Notes: a model not told the origin generated them from the sequence alone. A stretch of 64,000 nucleotides of DNA from Massilia aurea (GCF_014200505.1 NZ_JACHBX010000002.1:930001-994000), one strand, 5' to 3'. Positions 34,626-43,885 are shown, numbered from the stretch's first letter. Translations and numbers: made by a program.

Positions 34626-35486
34626 CTACGGCGCTGCCGGACCGGCGTGGTGCGCCATGGCTTGTCCGACCTCCACCGGTGCCGGCTTGGCGCCGGTGCT
34701 GCGCAGGTTGATCGCGCGCTGCAGGATGTCGAACCAGAACGGCGCGCCGAACAGCGTCGTGCTGGCAGTGATCAGCCAGCCGGTGACCTGCAGCGCAAAC
34801 GCGCCATCGAGCACCGGCGGAAAGCTGGCCCAGCCGATCGGCAGCGTTGCCAGATCGTTCACCAGTTTCGCGTCGAGCGCGGCAGGCACGGCATGGACGC
34901 CGGCAGCCAGGGCCGGCTGCCGCCACAGTGTCTGGAACAGGTGGATGCTGTCGATGTTGAGCAGGATTGCCAGCAGCAGCGCCAGCAGGAACGACACCAG
35001 CAGCTGGCGCCGCTTGTAGGCGCCCGACAGGCGCGCCATCGTGCTGTCGAACCAGCCGCCAAGCGCCGCCTGGAAGCGCTGCACGTCGCCCCCCGTTTGC
35101 ACGTACAGCGTGTTCAGCGTGCGCCGCAGTTGCGGATCGGGCACGGCGGCAATGGCGCTGTCGAGCGCGGCCCCGCCTCCGCGGATGGCGTCGATCAGGG
35201 CAATCGCGAAGTTGGCCGGTTCGATGTAGGATGGGCCGGGATGCTGCGGCGCGTGCGGGTCGGTGAGGTCGGTGCGCGTGCTGATCAACGGATGTGCGTA
35301 CAAGGCGCGGGCGATGCCCGTGAAAGCCGGGTCGTGCAGCATGCGCTGGAGACAGGCGCGCAACATGCCGGCGCGTAGCCGGAACATGGCCGACAAGGCC
35401 TCTTGCAAGGTCGTGACGGTCAGCGCCAGGGAGGCGTAGCAAAATGCCAGCCCGATGACCACTTCCAGTACCGCGCTGCTGAACAT
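34626..35486 (-). CDS. Hypothetical membrane protein
   Basis: A protein of about 286 residues with three helices: one at the N-terminus (AVLEVVIGLAFCYASLALTV), one near the middle (LLVSFLLALLLAILLNI) and one close to the C-terminus (ALQVTGWLITASTTLFG). The end holds APFWFDILQRAINLRSTGAKP, a motif I recall from widespread uncharacterised bacterial membrane proteins. The start at 35486 is supported by GGAG six bases upstream; an ATG nine codons earlier lacks this. It stands alone between nudC and folE. Function unknown. Confidence 0.75.
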   Translation of the reverse strand: MFSSAVLEVVIGLAFCYASLALTVTTLQEALSAMFRLRAGMLRACLQRMLHDPAFTGIARALYAHPLISTRTDLTDPHAPQHPGPSYIEPANFAIALIDAIRGGGAALDSAIAAVPDPQLRRTLNTLYVQTGGDVQRFQAALGGWFDSTMARLSGAYKRRQLLVSFLLALLLAILLNIDSIHLFQTLWRQPALAAGVHAVPAALDAKLVNDLATLPIGWASFPPVLDGAFALQVTGWLITASTTLFGAPFWFDILQRAINLRSTGAKPAPVEVGQAMAHHAGPAAP

Positions 35487-35629
35487 GGCGCTCTCCGTGA
35501 ACGGGTAATGCATTCAACGTTATGAGATATGTCGCATGCAGCAGATGATTTAGCGCAAGAATAGGGCAGCCCCGACCGGGGCCAGACGTTTTCTATATAC
35601 TGGCGGCAATCGTTATTTTAGGGTGCACC

Positions 35630-36196
35630 ATGTCTGACAAAGAAGCTTTCACCGAACACGACTGGCGTCGTCTGCTGACATCGCTGGGCGAAAATCCGGA
35701 CCGTCCCGGCCTGATCGAAACGCCTGCGCGCGTGACCAAGGCCTGGAAGCACTGGACGTCGGGCTACGACCAGAATCCGGTGGAAGTGCTCAAGGCATTT
35801 GAAGACGGCGCCGAAGAATACAACGAGCTGATCGTCGTGCGCGGCATCCCGGTCTACAGCCATTGCGAGCACCACCTGGCACCGTTCTTCGGCAAGGCCA
35901 CCGTTGGCTACCTGCCGAACGGCAAAATCGTCGGCCTGTCGAAGCTGACCCGCCTGGTCGATATCTTTTCCAAGCGCCTGCAGGTGCAGGAACGCATGAC
36001 GATGCAGATCGCCAATGCGCTGATGGAAGTGCTGGAACCGAAAGCAGTGGGCGTGGTCATCAAGTGCCGCCACCTGTGCATGGAAAGCCGTGGCATCCGC
36101 GCCATTGGCGAAGAAACCATCACCTCGACCCTGCTGGGCGAGCTGCAGCCGAACCTGGCACTGCGAACCGAGTTCCTGGCGCTAACGCGGGACTAG
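35630..36196 (+). CDS. folE: GTP cyclohydrolase I
   Basis: A 188-residue enzyme that converts GTP to 7,8-dihydroneopterin triphosphate, the first step of folate/tetrahydrobiopterin synthesis. Signatures are ENPDRPGLIETPARV, VYSHCEHHLAPFFGKATVGYLP (zinc Cys and His) and KCRHLCMESRG (third zinc ligand), in the right order and at full family length. TATACT at 35596-35601, about 29 bases upstream of the ATG, could be its -10 element. Directly downstream lies a transposase remnant. Confidence 0.96.
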   Translation: MSDKEAFTEHDWRRLLTSLGENPDRPGLIETPARVTKAWKHWTSGYDQNPVEVLKAFEDGAEEYNELIVVRGIPVYSHCEHHLAPFFGKATVGYLPNGKIVGLSKLTRLVDIFSKRLQVQERMTMQIANALMEVLEPKAVGVVIKCRHLCMESRGIRAIGEETITSTLLGELQPNLALRTEFLALTRD

Positions 36197-36257
36197 CTAG
36201 GTTCAATTATTTTGGGTAGACTGTAAATACAGCTAGGGAACCTGTTCCAGATCCGGG

Positions 36258-36281
36258 CCTCCAAGCTGTTTTGGAGGTCAC
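36258..36281 (+). repeat. Inverted repeat ahead of the transposase remnant
   Basis: GGCCTCCAA and TTTGGAGGTC pair around a short loop, just upstream of the remnant's ATG and covering its ribosome site (GGAGGTCACCC). It could limit translation from outside transcripts, as in several insertion sequences. Confidence 0.5.
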
Positions 36282-36283
36282 CC

Positions 36284-36607
36284 ATGGACCGAGCTGTCTA
36301 CCCCAGCGATATACCCCGCGAACACTTCGAGGGCGTGCGCGCCATGCTTGAAGCGGCACGCCGCAAGACGCGCCCGCGCAAGCACGATTTGTACGACGTG
36401 TTTTGCGCCGTGTTGTATTTTTTGCACACGGGCGCCACCTGGCGCGCGATGCCACCCGATTTTCCCCCGTGGCGCACGGTGCACGAGTATTTCACGCAGT
36501 GGACCATGCAACGTGAAAACGGCCAGTCGCTGCTCGAAAGCGTGCTCGAAAAATCAGGCCGTGAGATCGAGCTCGCGCGATTGCGCACGCTGATCCAGCG
36601 CTATTGA
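36284..36607 (+). pseudogene. N-terminal fragment of an IS5-family transposase (DUF4096)
   Basis: A 107-residue frame. Residues 1-80 match the N-terminal DUF4096 domain of IS5-type transposases (YPSDIPREHFEGVRAMLE, KHDLYDVFCAVLYFLHTGATWRAMPPDFPPWRTVHEYF). The catalytic DDE half is missing: after residue 107 the frame stops and the next gene on the other strand begins within 5 bases. It is a decayed insertion-sequence remnant rather than a working element; no intact terminal repeat could be identified. A two-ORF element with the second ORF lost is equally possible. Confidence 0.75.
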
Positions 36608-36611
36608 GCTG

Positions 36612-37028
36612 TTATTTGCTGTCAGCTTCCGGCTTCTCGAAACTGAGCTTGTTGTCGCTGTCCAGCGTGAAGATGCCCAGCGGCAGACCGGTAACGGCAT
36701 CGGGGTCGGGCGCCTTCAGTTCGCTACAGGTCGTGGTGTCGATCTGCCACGCCTGGTCGTCTGCGCGCAGCGTATAGACGTTGTTGCCGTTGCCGAACAG
36801 CTCGACCTGCAAGTCGGCCAGCCACACCGAGCCCAGCTCGTACTGGCGCTGGCAATCCGGCAGGCGCGACATGACGACGCGCAGCGTGCCTTCTTTCGTC
36901 CAGAAATTGTCCTTCTCCACCTTCAGCGTGATTGCATGATCGGTATTCAGGTCGATCACATACGTCGATGTCTCGATGAAGCAGCCGCTCAGCAGCAGCG
37001 GAGCCAGGAAGATGAGTGGAAGGCGCAT
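36612..37028 (-). CDS. Predicted lipoprotein
   Basis: A 138-residue protein with a lipoprotein signal: APLLLSGC puts the lipidated Cys at residue 16. Two further Cys pairs may form disulfides (DCQRQY and TTTCSEL). The rest looks like a small soluble beta-rich domain (YVIDLNTDHAITLKVEKDNFW). No family is recognised. I start at the ATG at 37028, which gives a compact signal peptide; an in-frame ATG at 37046 would add six residues. It is transcribed away from the HAD gene upstream, on the same strand. Confidence 0.75.
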   Translation of the reverse strand: MRLPLIFLAPLLLSGCFIETSTYVIDLNTDHAITLKVEKDNFWTKEGTLRVVMSRLPDCQRQYELGSVWLADLQVELFGNGNNVYTLRADDQAWQIDTTTCSELKAPDPDAVTGLPLGIFTLDSDNKLSFEKPEADSK

Positions 37029-37105
37029 GAAAGGTCCGTTGTTCATTGATGCAGTTGCTGCCGAGTATAGCAACTGACCTATGCGTCCGGGCAATTCCGT
37101 GGCGC

Positions 37106-37738
37106 TTATGCCTGGCTTGCGAGCGACAGCAGATCCGCAGGCGTGCCGAACTCGCACTCCGGGGCTACCCGGCGCAGCGCTTCGATCGACGCATAGCCCC
37201 AGCCGACCGCCCCGAACGCGATCCCGGCCCGGCGCGCGGCGTCGCCATCGGTGGTCTGGTCGCCGACATACAACGCCTGGATCGCCGGCACCGTGGCACG
37301 GCGCACGACCTTGCGGATGCGCGCCGCCTTGCCGAAGATCGACATGCCGCATTCGTACTGCCCCATCAGGCCTGCCAGTTCCGGCCCCAGCACGTGGCGC
37401 ACATTGTCTTCGGCATTCGACGACACCACCGCCAGCCGCACGCCATTGCGGTCGAGCTCGTGCAGCGTGTGGGCGATGCCGTCGAACAGCGCGATGCGGC
37501 CCGTGGCGCCGCGCATGCGGTCGATGAACGAGCGCGAGGCGATCGGCAGCTTCCAGGCCGGCATGCCGACATGGCGCATGATGTCGCGCGGGCCGTAGTG
37601 GCGCAGCTGCTCGGCCTGCGCGGCGTCGACGCGCCGGAAACCGTGCTGGTCGGCGATCTCGTTGAACACGCTCATGAAGAAAGGCCACGAGTCGGCCAGC
37701 GTGCCGTCGAAGTCGAAGATCGCCAGGCGATAGCTCAT
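37106..37738 (-). CDS. HAD-superfamily hydrolase, phosphoglycolate phosphatase-like
   Basis: A 210-residue phosphatase-type protein. HAD motif I is FDFDGTLADSW (both Asp present, about residues 8-12), motif II VVSSNAEDN, motif III the basic region around KAARIRKVVRR and motif IV YVGDQTTDGDAA. The helical cap lies between motifs I and II, as in Gph/pyrophosphatase-like members. The small molecule it dephosphorylates is unknown. No operon partner; the lipoprotein gene follows after 77 bases. Confidence 0.88.
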   Translation of the reverse strand: MSYRLAIFDFDGTLADSWPFFMSVFNEIADQHGFRRVDAAQAEQLRHYGPRDIMRHVGMPAWKLPIASRSFIDRMRGATGRIALFDGIAHTLHELDRNGVRLAVVSSNAEDNVRHVLGPELAGLMGQYECGMSIFGKAARIRKVVRRATVPAIQALYVGDQTTDGDAARRAGIAFGAVGWGYASIEALRRVAPECEFGTPADLLSLASQA

Positions 37739-37813
37739 GCGCGGGTCAGTTGAGTAGAAGTCATGCGGCGATTATAGAGACCGCGGCGCCGCCACGTCGC
37801 CGGCACGCCCCTG

Positions 37814-38728
37814 TCAGCGCATCCCCTGCAGGCCGCCCGCCTGCAGCGACTGGCGCAGCCGCGTCGCATCGCGCCCCGGCGACAGGCCGAAGAAGCGCGC
37901 GTATTCGCGCGAAAACTGTGAGCTACTTTCGTAGCCCACCGCATGGCCCGCGCGCGCCGCGTCGATCGACCCGGCGAGCATCAGCCGCCGCGCCTCTTGC
38001 AGGCGCAGCTGCTTCTGATACTGCAGCGGACTCATCGAGGTCACGGTCTTGAAGTGCTCGTGCAGCGTCGACGAACTCATGCCCACCTCGCCAGCCAGGC
38101 GCTCGACGCTCAATGGCCGGTTGTAGTGATCCTTGATCCAGCAGATGGCCCGGGTGACCTGCGCGATGCGGCCATCGCCGCGGGCGCAATGGCGCACGGT
38201 GTCGGCATGCTCGCCGGTGAGCAGGCGATAGTGGAATTCCTTCAGCAGCAGTGGCGCGAGCACCGCGATGTCGTGCGGCGCATCGAGCAGGCGCACGAGG
38301 CGGTTGGCGACCTCGAGCAGCGCGGGCGTGGTCTCGCTCAGGAACAGCCCGCGCGCCGGGGGCGTGCCGCGCGCGGCCGGCCGGGCTGGCAGTTCGAGGT
38401 CGAGCGCGGCGAGCAACTGCGCGTCGAGATCGACCCGCAGGCACAGATAGGGTTCATCTTCCGTCGCCAGCGTCACGCAGCCGGTCACCGGCAAGTCGAC
38501 CGACACGACCAGGAACTTGGCCGTGTCGTAGCGGTAGTCAGTGCCGCCCAGCGAGACCAGCTTGGCACCCTGCGCGATGATGCACACTGCCGGCGTGTGC
38601 ACGACACGCAGCGGTTCGGTGGTCTGGCCGCTGCGGATCAGCCACACGCCGGGGATCGGGCTCTGGTGCATGCCGTCGCCGGGGGCGTGCTGCGCAATCT
38701 GGGTGGCGAGGTCGCGGATCGCTTGCAT
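37814..38728 (-). CDS. AraC-family regulator with AraC_N domain
   Basis: A 304-residue regulator. The N-terminal AraC_N-type domain (about 20-175; TPAVCIIAQGAKLVSLGG and YLVVSVDLPVTG-like FLVVSVDLPVTGCV) belongs to the group often controlling aldehyde or alcohol oxidoreductases. The C-terminal DNA-binding domain (about 195-290) shows LSVERLAGEVGMSSSTLHEHFKTVTSMSPLQYQKQLRLQEARRLML and AVGYESSSQFSREYARFFGLSP. No adjacent oxidoreductase gene is present, so its target lies elsewhere. Confidence 0.9.
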   Translation of the reverse strand: MQAIRDLATQIAQHAPGDGMHQSPIPGVWLIRSGQTTEPLRVVHTPAVCIIAQGAKLVSLGGTDYRYDTAKFLVVSVDLPVTGCVTLATEDEPYLCLRVDLDAQLLAALDLELPARPAARGTPPARGLFLSETTPALLEVANRLVRLLDAPHDIAVLAPLLLKEFHYRLLTGEHADTVRHCARGDGRIAQVTRAICWIKDHYNRPLSVERLAGEVGMSSSTLHEHFKTVTSMSPLQYQKQLRLQEARRLMLAGSIDAARAGHAVGYESSSQFSREYARFFGLSPGRDATRLRQSLQAGGLQGMR

Positions 38729-38841
38729 GAACAGTTTCTCGGGTCGGTGGACAACGTGTCATTAGAACACCGGCGGGGCGTGCGATGGTCCGGGAAGATT
38801 GCACGATCCTCCGGCAGGGCAGCCGTTGCCAACGGTAACAC

Positions 38842-39369
38842 TCACACGCAAGGCGCGCCGTCTGTCAGCAGGCAGATGGTGGCCACTTGCGCGCGCTCGA
38901 CATAATCGGCGCGTGGCACGCTGCCGGTGTCCGGGCAGGTGTTGGCAGTGCCATTGCAGGCCACGGCGTCGATCCGGTAGATACGTTTGACAACCGGCGA
39001 CGAGTTACCGCTGGCATCGATCGCCTCGCCCTCGTTATAGGCGCGAAACGAACAGCTGACACTGACCAGGAATCCGGACTCGGCACGGAAGTCAGTGAGA
39101 TGGTTGACCGCCCCCGCTGGCGCTGCATTGCTGGTCGACAGAGGGGCCTGGGAGCAGCGCTGCACCGGGTTGTTGAAGACCCATTCGATGCCGCCGCGCG
39201 CCGCCAGGCTGGCGCGTGAGGCCAGCAAGGCCTGGTTGACGGTGCTCTGCTGCGTCTCGGTCAGGCGCAACAGCACGACCGCAATGCCGGCAATCACCAC
39301 CAGGAAGATCACAGCAGCAATATAGGCGAAGCCCGACTGGTGCCGGGGAAGGATGGGGAAGCGGCTCAT
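38842..39369 (-). CDS. mshP: MSHA biogenesis protein MshP
   Basis: A 175-residue type IV minor-pilin-like protein. After a short leader, GFAYIAAVIFLVVIAGIAVVLLRL (about residues 13-36) forms the membrane helix, then TQQSTVNQALLASRASLAARGGIEW, a PilX/GspK-like region typical of MshP. Several Cys in the C-terminal half may form disulfides. Its ATG overlaps the mshO stop (ATGA). It is the last gene of the operon and probably caps or primes pilus assembly at the inner membrane. Confidence 0.85.
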   Translation of the reverse strand: MSRFPILPRHQSGFAYIAAVIFLVVIAGIAVVLLRLTETQQSTVNQALLASRASLAARGGIEWVFNNPVQRCSQAPLSTSNAAPAGAVNHLTDFRAESGFLVSVSCSFRAYNEGEAIDASGNSSPVVKRIYRIDAVACNGTANTCPDTGSVPRADYVERAQVATICLLTDGAPCV

Positions 39370-40247
39370 GGCAGGTTGTCGACGTGGGTGCCGATCGTGA
39401 GCGGGACCGATTCACCGCGCTCGGTCAGCGTGAGCTGGAGCTGTACGAAGCCGCTGTCCTGGGTCGCGCCCTGGTTGGTGTAGACGACGAAGCTGCAGGC
39501 CGACACCCGGGTGGCCACGATGGCCGGTGTGCCGGCCGGCGCATTGCACGTCGTTGCGCCAGGCGTGGTGCGGGAAAACCGTGTCAGGAAGCCTGTGCCG
39601 TTGCCAGTTACTTTGTCGACGCCCTGCGTACAGACGTAAGTAACGACGCGCTCGGCTCCTGGCACGACCAGGAAGCGGCCGCCATCGTACCCTTGGGGAA
39701 TCTGGATCGGCGCGTTCAGCATGATGCGGGTGATGCCGGCCTGCGCATTCGGCGATGGCCCGGCCAGCGCGCTGACCGTGCCGACATTGGAGTCGTTATA
39801 CACATCGTCCGGACTGCGGTTGCCGATCACGATCGCATCGCCTGGCGTCGGCATCGCATTGAGCGGCGTGAGCACATCGAACGCGGCACCGGTTTCGGCA
39901 TCGTTGATATGGGCGTCGTTGGGATTGACCGTGTCGGGGCCCATTCGATAACGGCCGCCATCGCGGGTCGGCACGAGGTCCAGGCATTGCGGATTATTCA
40001 GGCGCAGCGAATTGGGCACGGCGGCGCGCACCTCGGTGGTGATTCTGCGCAGCGCGGTGTCAGCCTGACTTGTCAGGCCTGCGCGCTGGCTGATCAAGAG
40101 GTAACTCTGGATGGCCGGGGCCAGCTGCATCGTGAGCACGCCGCCGATGATGCCGATCAGGACGATGACCAGGATCAGCTCGACCAGCGTGAAGCCGCCA
40201 TCGCGCTGCACGCGATGGCGCATGGAGTAGGGCATGGAATGGCTCAT
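39366..40247 (-). CDS. mshO: MSHA biogenesis protein MshO
   Basis: A 293-residue minor prepilin. The prepilin peptidase site and helix are GGFTLVELILVIVLIGIIGG (about residues 17-36), with the conserved Glu at position +5. The soluble part is GspJ-like in length. Cys residues occur at NNPQCLDL and in the C-terminal half. The ATG at 40247 overlaps the mshD stop and the stop overlaps the mshP start, both by ATGA, which settles the start. Confidence 0.88.
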   Translation of the reverse strand: MSHSMPYSMRHRVQRDGGFTLVELILVIVLIGIIGGVLTMQLAPAIQSYLLISQRAGLTSQADTALRRITTEVRAAVPNSLRLNNPQCLDLVPTRDGGRYRMGPDTVNPNDAHINDAETGAAFDVLTPLNAMPTPGDAIVIGNRSPDDVYNDSNVGTVSALAGPSPNAQAGITRIMLNAPIQIPQGYDGGRFLVVPGAERVVTYVCTQGVDKVTGNGTGFLTRFSRTTPGATTCNAPAGTPAIVATRVSACSFVVYTNQGATQDSGFVQLQLTLTERGESVPLTIGTHVDNLP

Positions 40248-40687
40248 GGACGCGTCCTCCAGCCGACCAGACGCAGATCCTGGGCGCCGGGCGCGCGCAC
40301 GATGACCTGGACGCGCATGGCGTCGGCAGCCGCCACGCCGGTGATGGCCTGCTGGTTGACCTGCACCTGCACGGTATAGCGTCCCAGGCCCGGGACAGCG
40401 CCGCCGTTGACATTGCTGACGGCGACAGGCCCGTAGCCGTTGTAGTCCATGAGGTCATTGAAAAACAGGCGACCTGCCTGATTCGGCTGGGCGACAAACG
40501 GCTTTTGCATGACCTCTTCCATCATCGATTCGGCGATCGCCAGCATTTGCTGGGTAATCAAGGGATCGGTGGAGGCGATATTGGCGCGGTTATAAGCAGC
40601 CACGAGTCCCGCCAGGGCGGTGCCCACGATCACGATTGCGACGATCAGTTCGATCAGCGTGGTGCCTGCCATGCGTTTAATGGACAT
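40244..40687 (-). CDS. mshD: MSHA pilin-like protein MshD
   Basis: A 147-residue minor prepilin. The site AGTTLIELIVAIVIVGTALAG (about residues 7-27) has the conserved Glu. The body contains QMLAIAESMMEEVMQKPF, a signature of MshD/GspI-type proteins. The start at 40687 has GGAGG nine bases upstream; the longer open frame upstream lies over mshC. It overlaps the mshC 3' end by 11 bases. Confidence 0.88.
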   Translation of the reverse strand: MSIKRMAGTTLIELIVAIVIVGTALAGLVAAYNRANIASTDPLITQQMLAIAESMMEEVMQKPFVAQPNQAGRLFFNDLMDYNGYGPVAVSNVNGGAVPGLGRYTVQVQVNQQAITGVAAADAMRVQVIVRAPGAQDLRLVGWRTRP

Positions 40688-41150
40688 AGCCAGTGCCTCC
40701 GTCGAGCGTGATGGTGCGCCGGATGGCATCAGCACCCTTGATGGCGATGTCGACCCTGCCCAGGCGTACGCCGTTGCCGTCATCGATGGTGCCGTCGGGC
40801 CGGAACAGCAGCAGCGGGGGCGCGCCGCTCATGACGATATTTGCTTCCTTGCTGTCGTACAGACCATCGGTGATGCCCTGCAGCTGCACGTTGCCACAGG
40901 GGCCGTTGCCGACGGCGGTACGCACGCGCAGCATCAGCGTCGTTGCCGTCGTGGTCACGCATACCGTGCGGCGACGCGCGACCGCGCTTTTCTGGGCCAT
41001 GCGCAGTCCACTGGCCACCTGGTCGCCAAACAGGGCCGCACCGGTCGCGCTGTCTCCCATCAGGCGCGGGACGGCAAAGGCTGCCAGCACGCCGATCAGC
41101 ACCATCACCGTGATCAGTTCAACCATCGTGAAACCCTGCTGGCGGCTCAA
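40677..41150 (-). CDS. mshC: MSHA pilin-like protein MshC (GspH-type)
   Basis: A 157-residue minor prepilin. The site is QQGFTMVELITVMVLIGVLAAFAVPRL (from about residue 5), with Glu at +5. The soluble domain is GspH/FimT-like: SGLRMAQKSAVARRRTVCVT is the typical first segment after the helix, and FRPDGTIDDGN near the end fits too. Its ATG overlaps the mshQ stop (ATGA) and its end overlaps mshD. Confidence 0.88.
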   Translation of the reverse strand: MSRQQGFTMVELITVMVLIGVLAAFAVPRLMGDSATGAALFGDQVASGLRMAQKSAVARRRTVCVTTTATTLMLRVRTAVGNGPCGNVQLQGITDGLYDSKEANIVMSGAPPLLLFRPDGTIDDGNGVRLGRVDIAIKGADAIRRTITLDGGTGYVH

Positions 41151-43885
41151 TTGAACACCTGGCGCACATGGATGATGCGACGCTCTTCGGCCGACTGCTC
41201 ACCAAAGGTCGCGCGCGCCGATGGATCGGCGCAGCCCGTGGGCAGGCGCAGCCAGGCCAGCCGAGCACCGGTGTTCTTGGGATACACGGCGTTGTTGCAC
41301 GGCAGGGGCTGCGTATCATTGCCCAGATTGATCGCCAGGTCGATCCAGCCGGGCCGGTCACCCGTCAGGTCGACTTGCCCGCGACCACTGGCCAGCACCA
41401 CGGCACTCTTGACGGCGCCAATCGTCGGCGCCACGCCGCCCGTCACGTTGGACCGGGCCGCTTGCACGAACGCGCTGGCCGGAATCACGGTGAAGTCATC
41501 CTTCTGATTGAACAGCCAGCTTTTGCCGGTCCAGTAATAGGCTTCGATGCGCATCGGCAGTGGCGTGTTGATGCGACCGAATGCATTGGCGATACGCAGG
41601 CGGCCACTGTGGACCGCTGGCCGGGCTATCTCGTAGCTGCCCTTTCCATCGCCCGATGTCACCACGCCCCCGCTGTTGCTGGCCCTGAGCAAAATGCTGG
41701 CAGCGATCGGCGCCGCAGTTTTCGGCCCGTAGGCTGGCCTGGCTTGTGCGAGCCCATCTTTGAAGGCGCTTGCGGGCACGGTAAAGTCCTTCAGTTCGGC
41801 GCTGGTGTCCTTGATTGCAGCATAGTCGGCCGGATTGAGAGCGGTGAGCGTCACCGTTTCGCTCAGGCCCAGGTCGCCCGAATAGTTCCTGGTAATGGCG
41901 CCCTGCGCATTCATCGCCGCCACCTCGACAGGGATGGGCTCGCCGGCATAGTAGAACGCGCGTGTCTTGCTCGCAGCCGGATAATCGACCTTGAAATATT
42001 TGGGGATGAAGGGGCCGACGGTTGGCGTGCATGTCGTTGTCTCGCCACTGGTACCCAGCACGTCTACCTTGCTACCCAAAAAATCGCTCAACGTCGCCTT
42101 CAGGTCCAGCATGCCGACGTCGCCCCATGCCAGGGTCGCCACAGCGACGCCGCTATTGAATTCCGTCCTGGCGCCAGTGAACAGGCCGGCGCTGCCCTTG
42201 CCGACGCAGGACAGCCCAATGTCAGTGAGCGTGGCACCAGCCGCCAGGGCACTGCGGTGGAAACTTGGCGTGGTGGCGCCGGCTTTGTTGACTGCCGTGA
42301 CGGTGACCTGGAAATTCTCGCCCGCGCGAACGGGGGAGGAGGGCAATGTTGAAAAGTCGAAGGTGTAGGGCGCGACGGTCACCGTGGTGTCGCCCTGGGC
42401 GTCGTCGAACGACGCCAGGAGTTTGAGCGTGCCCACATCCTGGTAGACCAGCGTCAGTTGCGCCTTGCCGTCGGCATCGAACCGGCTGTTGACGGCTTGC
42501 GCCGCACCAGTGGCGCAAGCCAGCGTGGCGGCGCGTTTGGTCGTGTTGTCGGTCAGCTGCAACCCCTTGGTGTCGGCACTGGTCGTGACATGCTGGCAGG
42601 CATACGCGATATCCTTGCTGGTGTTCCTGAAGGCCGCCACGCACTGGCCAGTAGCAGGGTCGGGCGCGAGCGCCGTGACAATGGCGCCCGCGCTGTCACC
42701 GGCCTTGTGGTGATTTGCGTCGATCCGGAAGCTCACGCCGCTGGCAAATGTTATCGCGCAGCTGGTGCTCTTGCTCGTGCTGTTGTAGCAGGTGGTGGCC
42801 GGTTTGGCGCCACTTTGCGTCAGTTGCAGGGTGTCCGTGCCGGCCGTGTTGCGCGACACCTGCGCCAGCGTGGTGCCGGAGCTGTCGATGGTGGCTGCCA
42901 CTGCACCCGGCGACAACGTGATTTGTGCACCGCCCTTGTACAAGGCGCTGCAAGACTCGTTGGCGCAGGCCGTCACGGTCACGCTTTCCGGCGCGCAGGT
43001 GCGGCCGCTGCCGTCATGGGTGATCTGAAAATGATGCAAGGGGGCCGTCGCCGGCTTGGCCGACTCACAGGTCGGGCCTTCGGGGGTGTTGACCGGATAG
43101 CCGCTCTGGTTCTCCACACAGTCGCACTCACCAGGGCGCGTGCCTGTCTTGCAGATGACTTTCTTGGCCACGCGGCCGTGCCAGTCCAGCTTTGCAAAGT
43201 CAACCGCTGCGTTGCCCGTGATGAGCGCGTCCGAGGCTTGCAGCGTCATCTGGCCGGTGTCGACGTTGCCGTCGATCGTGCTGCCCGAGCCCAGGAACAG
43301 GCTCGTGGAGGCCTTGACGTCGCCCGTGATCCTGACCGGCGTGCCGATCGAGACCGTGGTGCCGGTGACAGGGCCGGTGATCGTCGTGTTCGACCCGACG
43401 GTGACCGGCCCGGTGGACACCAGCGTGCCGGTGATCTGCAAGGTCGACCCGCTGCCCAGCACCAGCGACGCGGCGCTGATGTCGGCCTTGAAGGTCTGCA
43501 CCTGGTTACCCGCGGTGAAGGTTTTGGCAGAGCTGAATGAACCACCAGTCACATTCAGGTTGGAGGGCGGAAGATCAGCGATGCTCAGATTGCCCGTACT
43601 GGTCAGGCGCGCGGTGCCCGACATCGTCAGGCCCTGGTTGTAGCCGAACGTGAAATCGGACCGCACGCTGACGGTATAGCCCGAGTCGATGATGATCTTG
43701 TCGTCCGAGGCGATACCCGCACTGCTGGGGCAGGTGTACACCTTGCCCGACAGTGAGCAGCCCGGTACCGCTGCGCCGCCGAAGCGGTACGTCGCGCCAG
43801 CCTGGGCGGCGCCGGTCGCGAGCAGCAGGCCGAACAGCGCCAGCGCCGTGCGCAGGATCAGCGAGAACGGGGAAGTGAAATACAC
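41147..43885 (-). CDS. mshQ: MSHA biogenesis protein MshQ (DUF6701-type adhesin-like)
   Basis: A 912-residue exported protein. The signal peptide ends at AAQAGA (about residue 30). The N-terminal third is a Ser/Thr/Gly-rich repeating beta-structure (about 60-220; VTVGSNTTITGPVTGTTV), followed by a Cys-rich stretch (about 240-330) and the long MshQ/DUF6701 C-terminal region (about 400-900) with PYTFDFSTLPSSPVRAGENFQVTVTAVNKAG and FIPKYFKVDYP. It is likely surface-exposed at the pilus tip or outer membrane. It is the first gene here, upstream of mshC, while in Vibrio mshQ comes last. Confidence 0.85.
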   Translation of the reverse strand: MYFTSPFSLILRTALALFGLLLATGAAQAGATYRFGGAAVPGCSLSGKVYTCPSSAGIASDDKIIIDSGYTVSVRSDFTFGYNQGLTMSGTARLTSTGNLSIADLPPSNLNVTGGSFSSAKTFTAGNQVQTFKADISAASLVLGSGSTLQITGTLVSTGPVTVGSNTTITGPVTGTTVSIGTPVRITGDVKASTSLFLGSGSTIDGNVDTGQMTLQASDALITGNAAVDFAKLDWHGRVAKKVICKTGTRPGECDCVENQSGYPVNTPEGPTCESAKPATAPLHHFQITHDGSGRTCAPESVTVTACANESCSALYKGGAQITLSPGAVAATIDSSGTTLAQVSRNTAGTDTLQLTQSGAKPATTCYNSTSKSTSCAITFASGVSFRIDANHHKAGDSAGAIVTALAPDPATGQCVAAFRNTSKDIAYACQHVTTSADTKGLQLTDNTTKRAATLACATGAAQAVNSRFDADGKAQLTLVYQDVGTLKLLASFDDAQGDTTVTVAPYTFDFSTLPSSPVRAGENFQVTVTAVNKAGATTPSFHRSALAAGATLTDIGLSCVGKGSAGLFTGARTEFNSGVAVATLAWGDVGMLDLKATLSDFLGSKVDVLGTSGETTTCTPTVGPFIPKYFKVDYPAASKTRAFYYAGEPIPVEVAAMNAQGAITRNYSGDLGLSETVTLTALNPADYAAIKDTSAELKDFTVPASAFKDGLAQARPAYGPKTAAPIAASILLRASNSGGVVTSGDGKGSYEIARPAVHSGRLRIANAFGRINTPLPMRIEAYYWTGKSWLFNQKDDFTVIPASAFVQAARSNVTGGVAPTIGAVKSAVVLASGRGQVDLTGDRPGWIDLAINLGNDTQPLPCNNAVYPKNTGARLAWLRLPTGCADPSARATFGEQSAEERRIIHVRQVFN

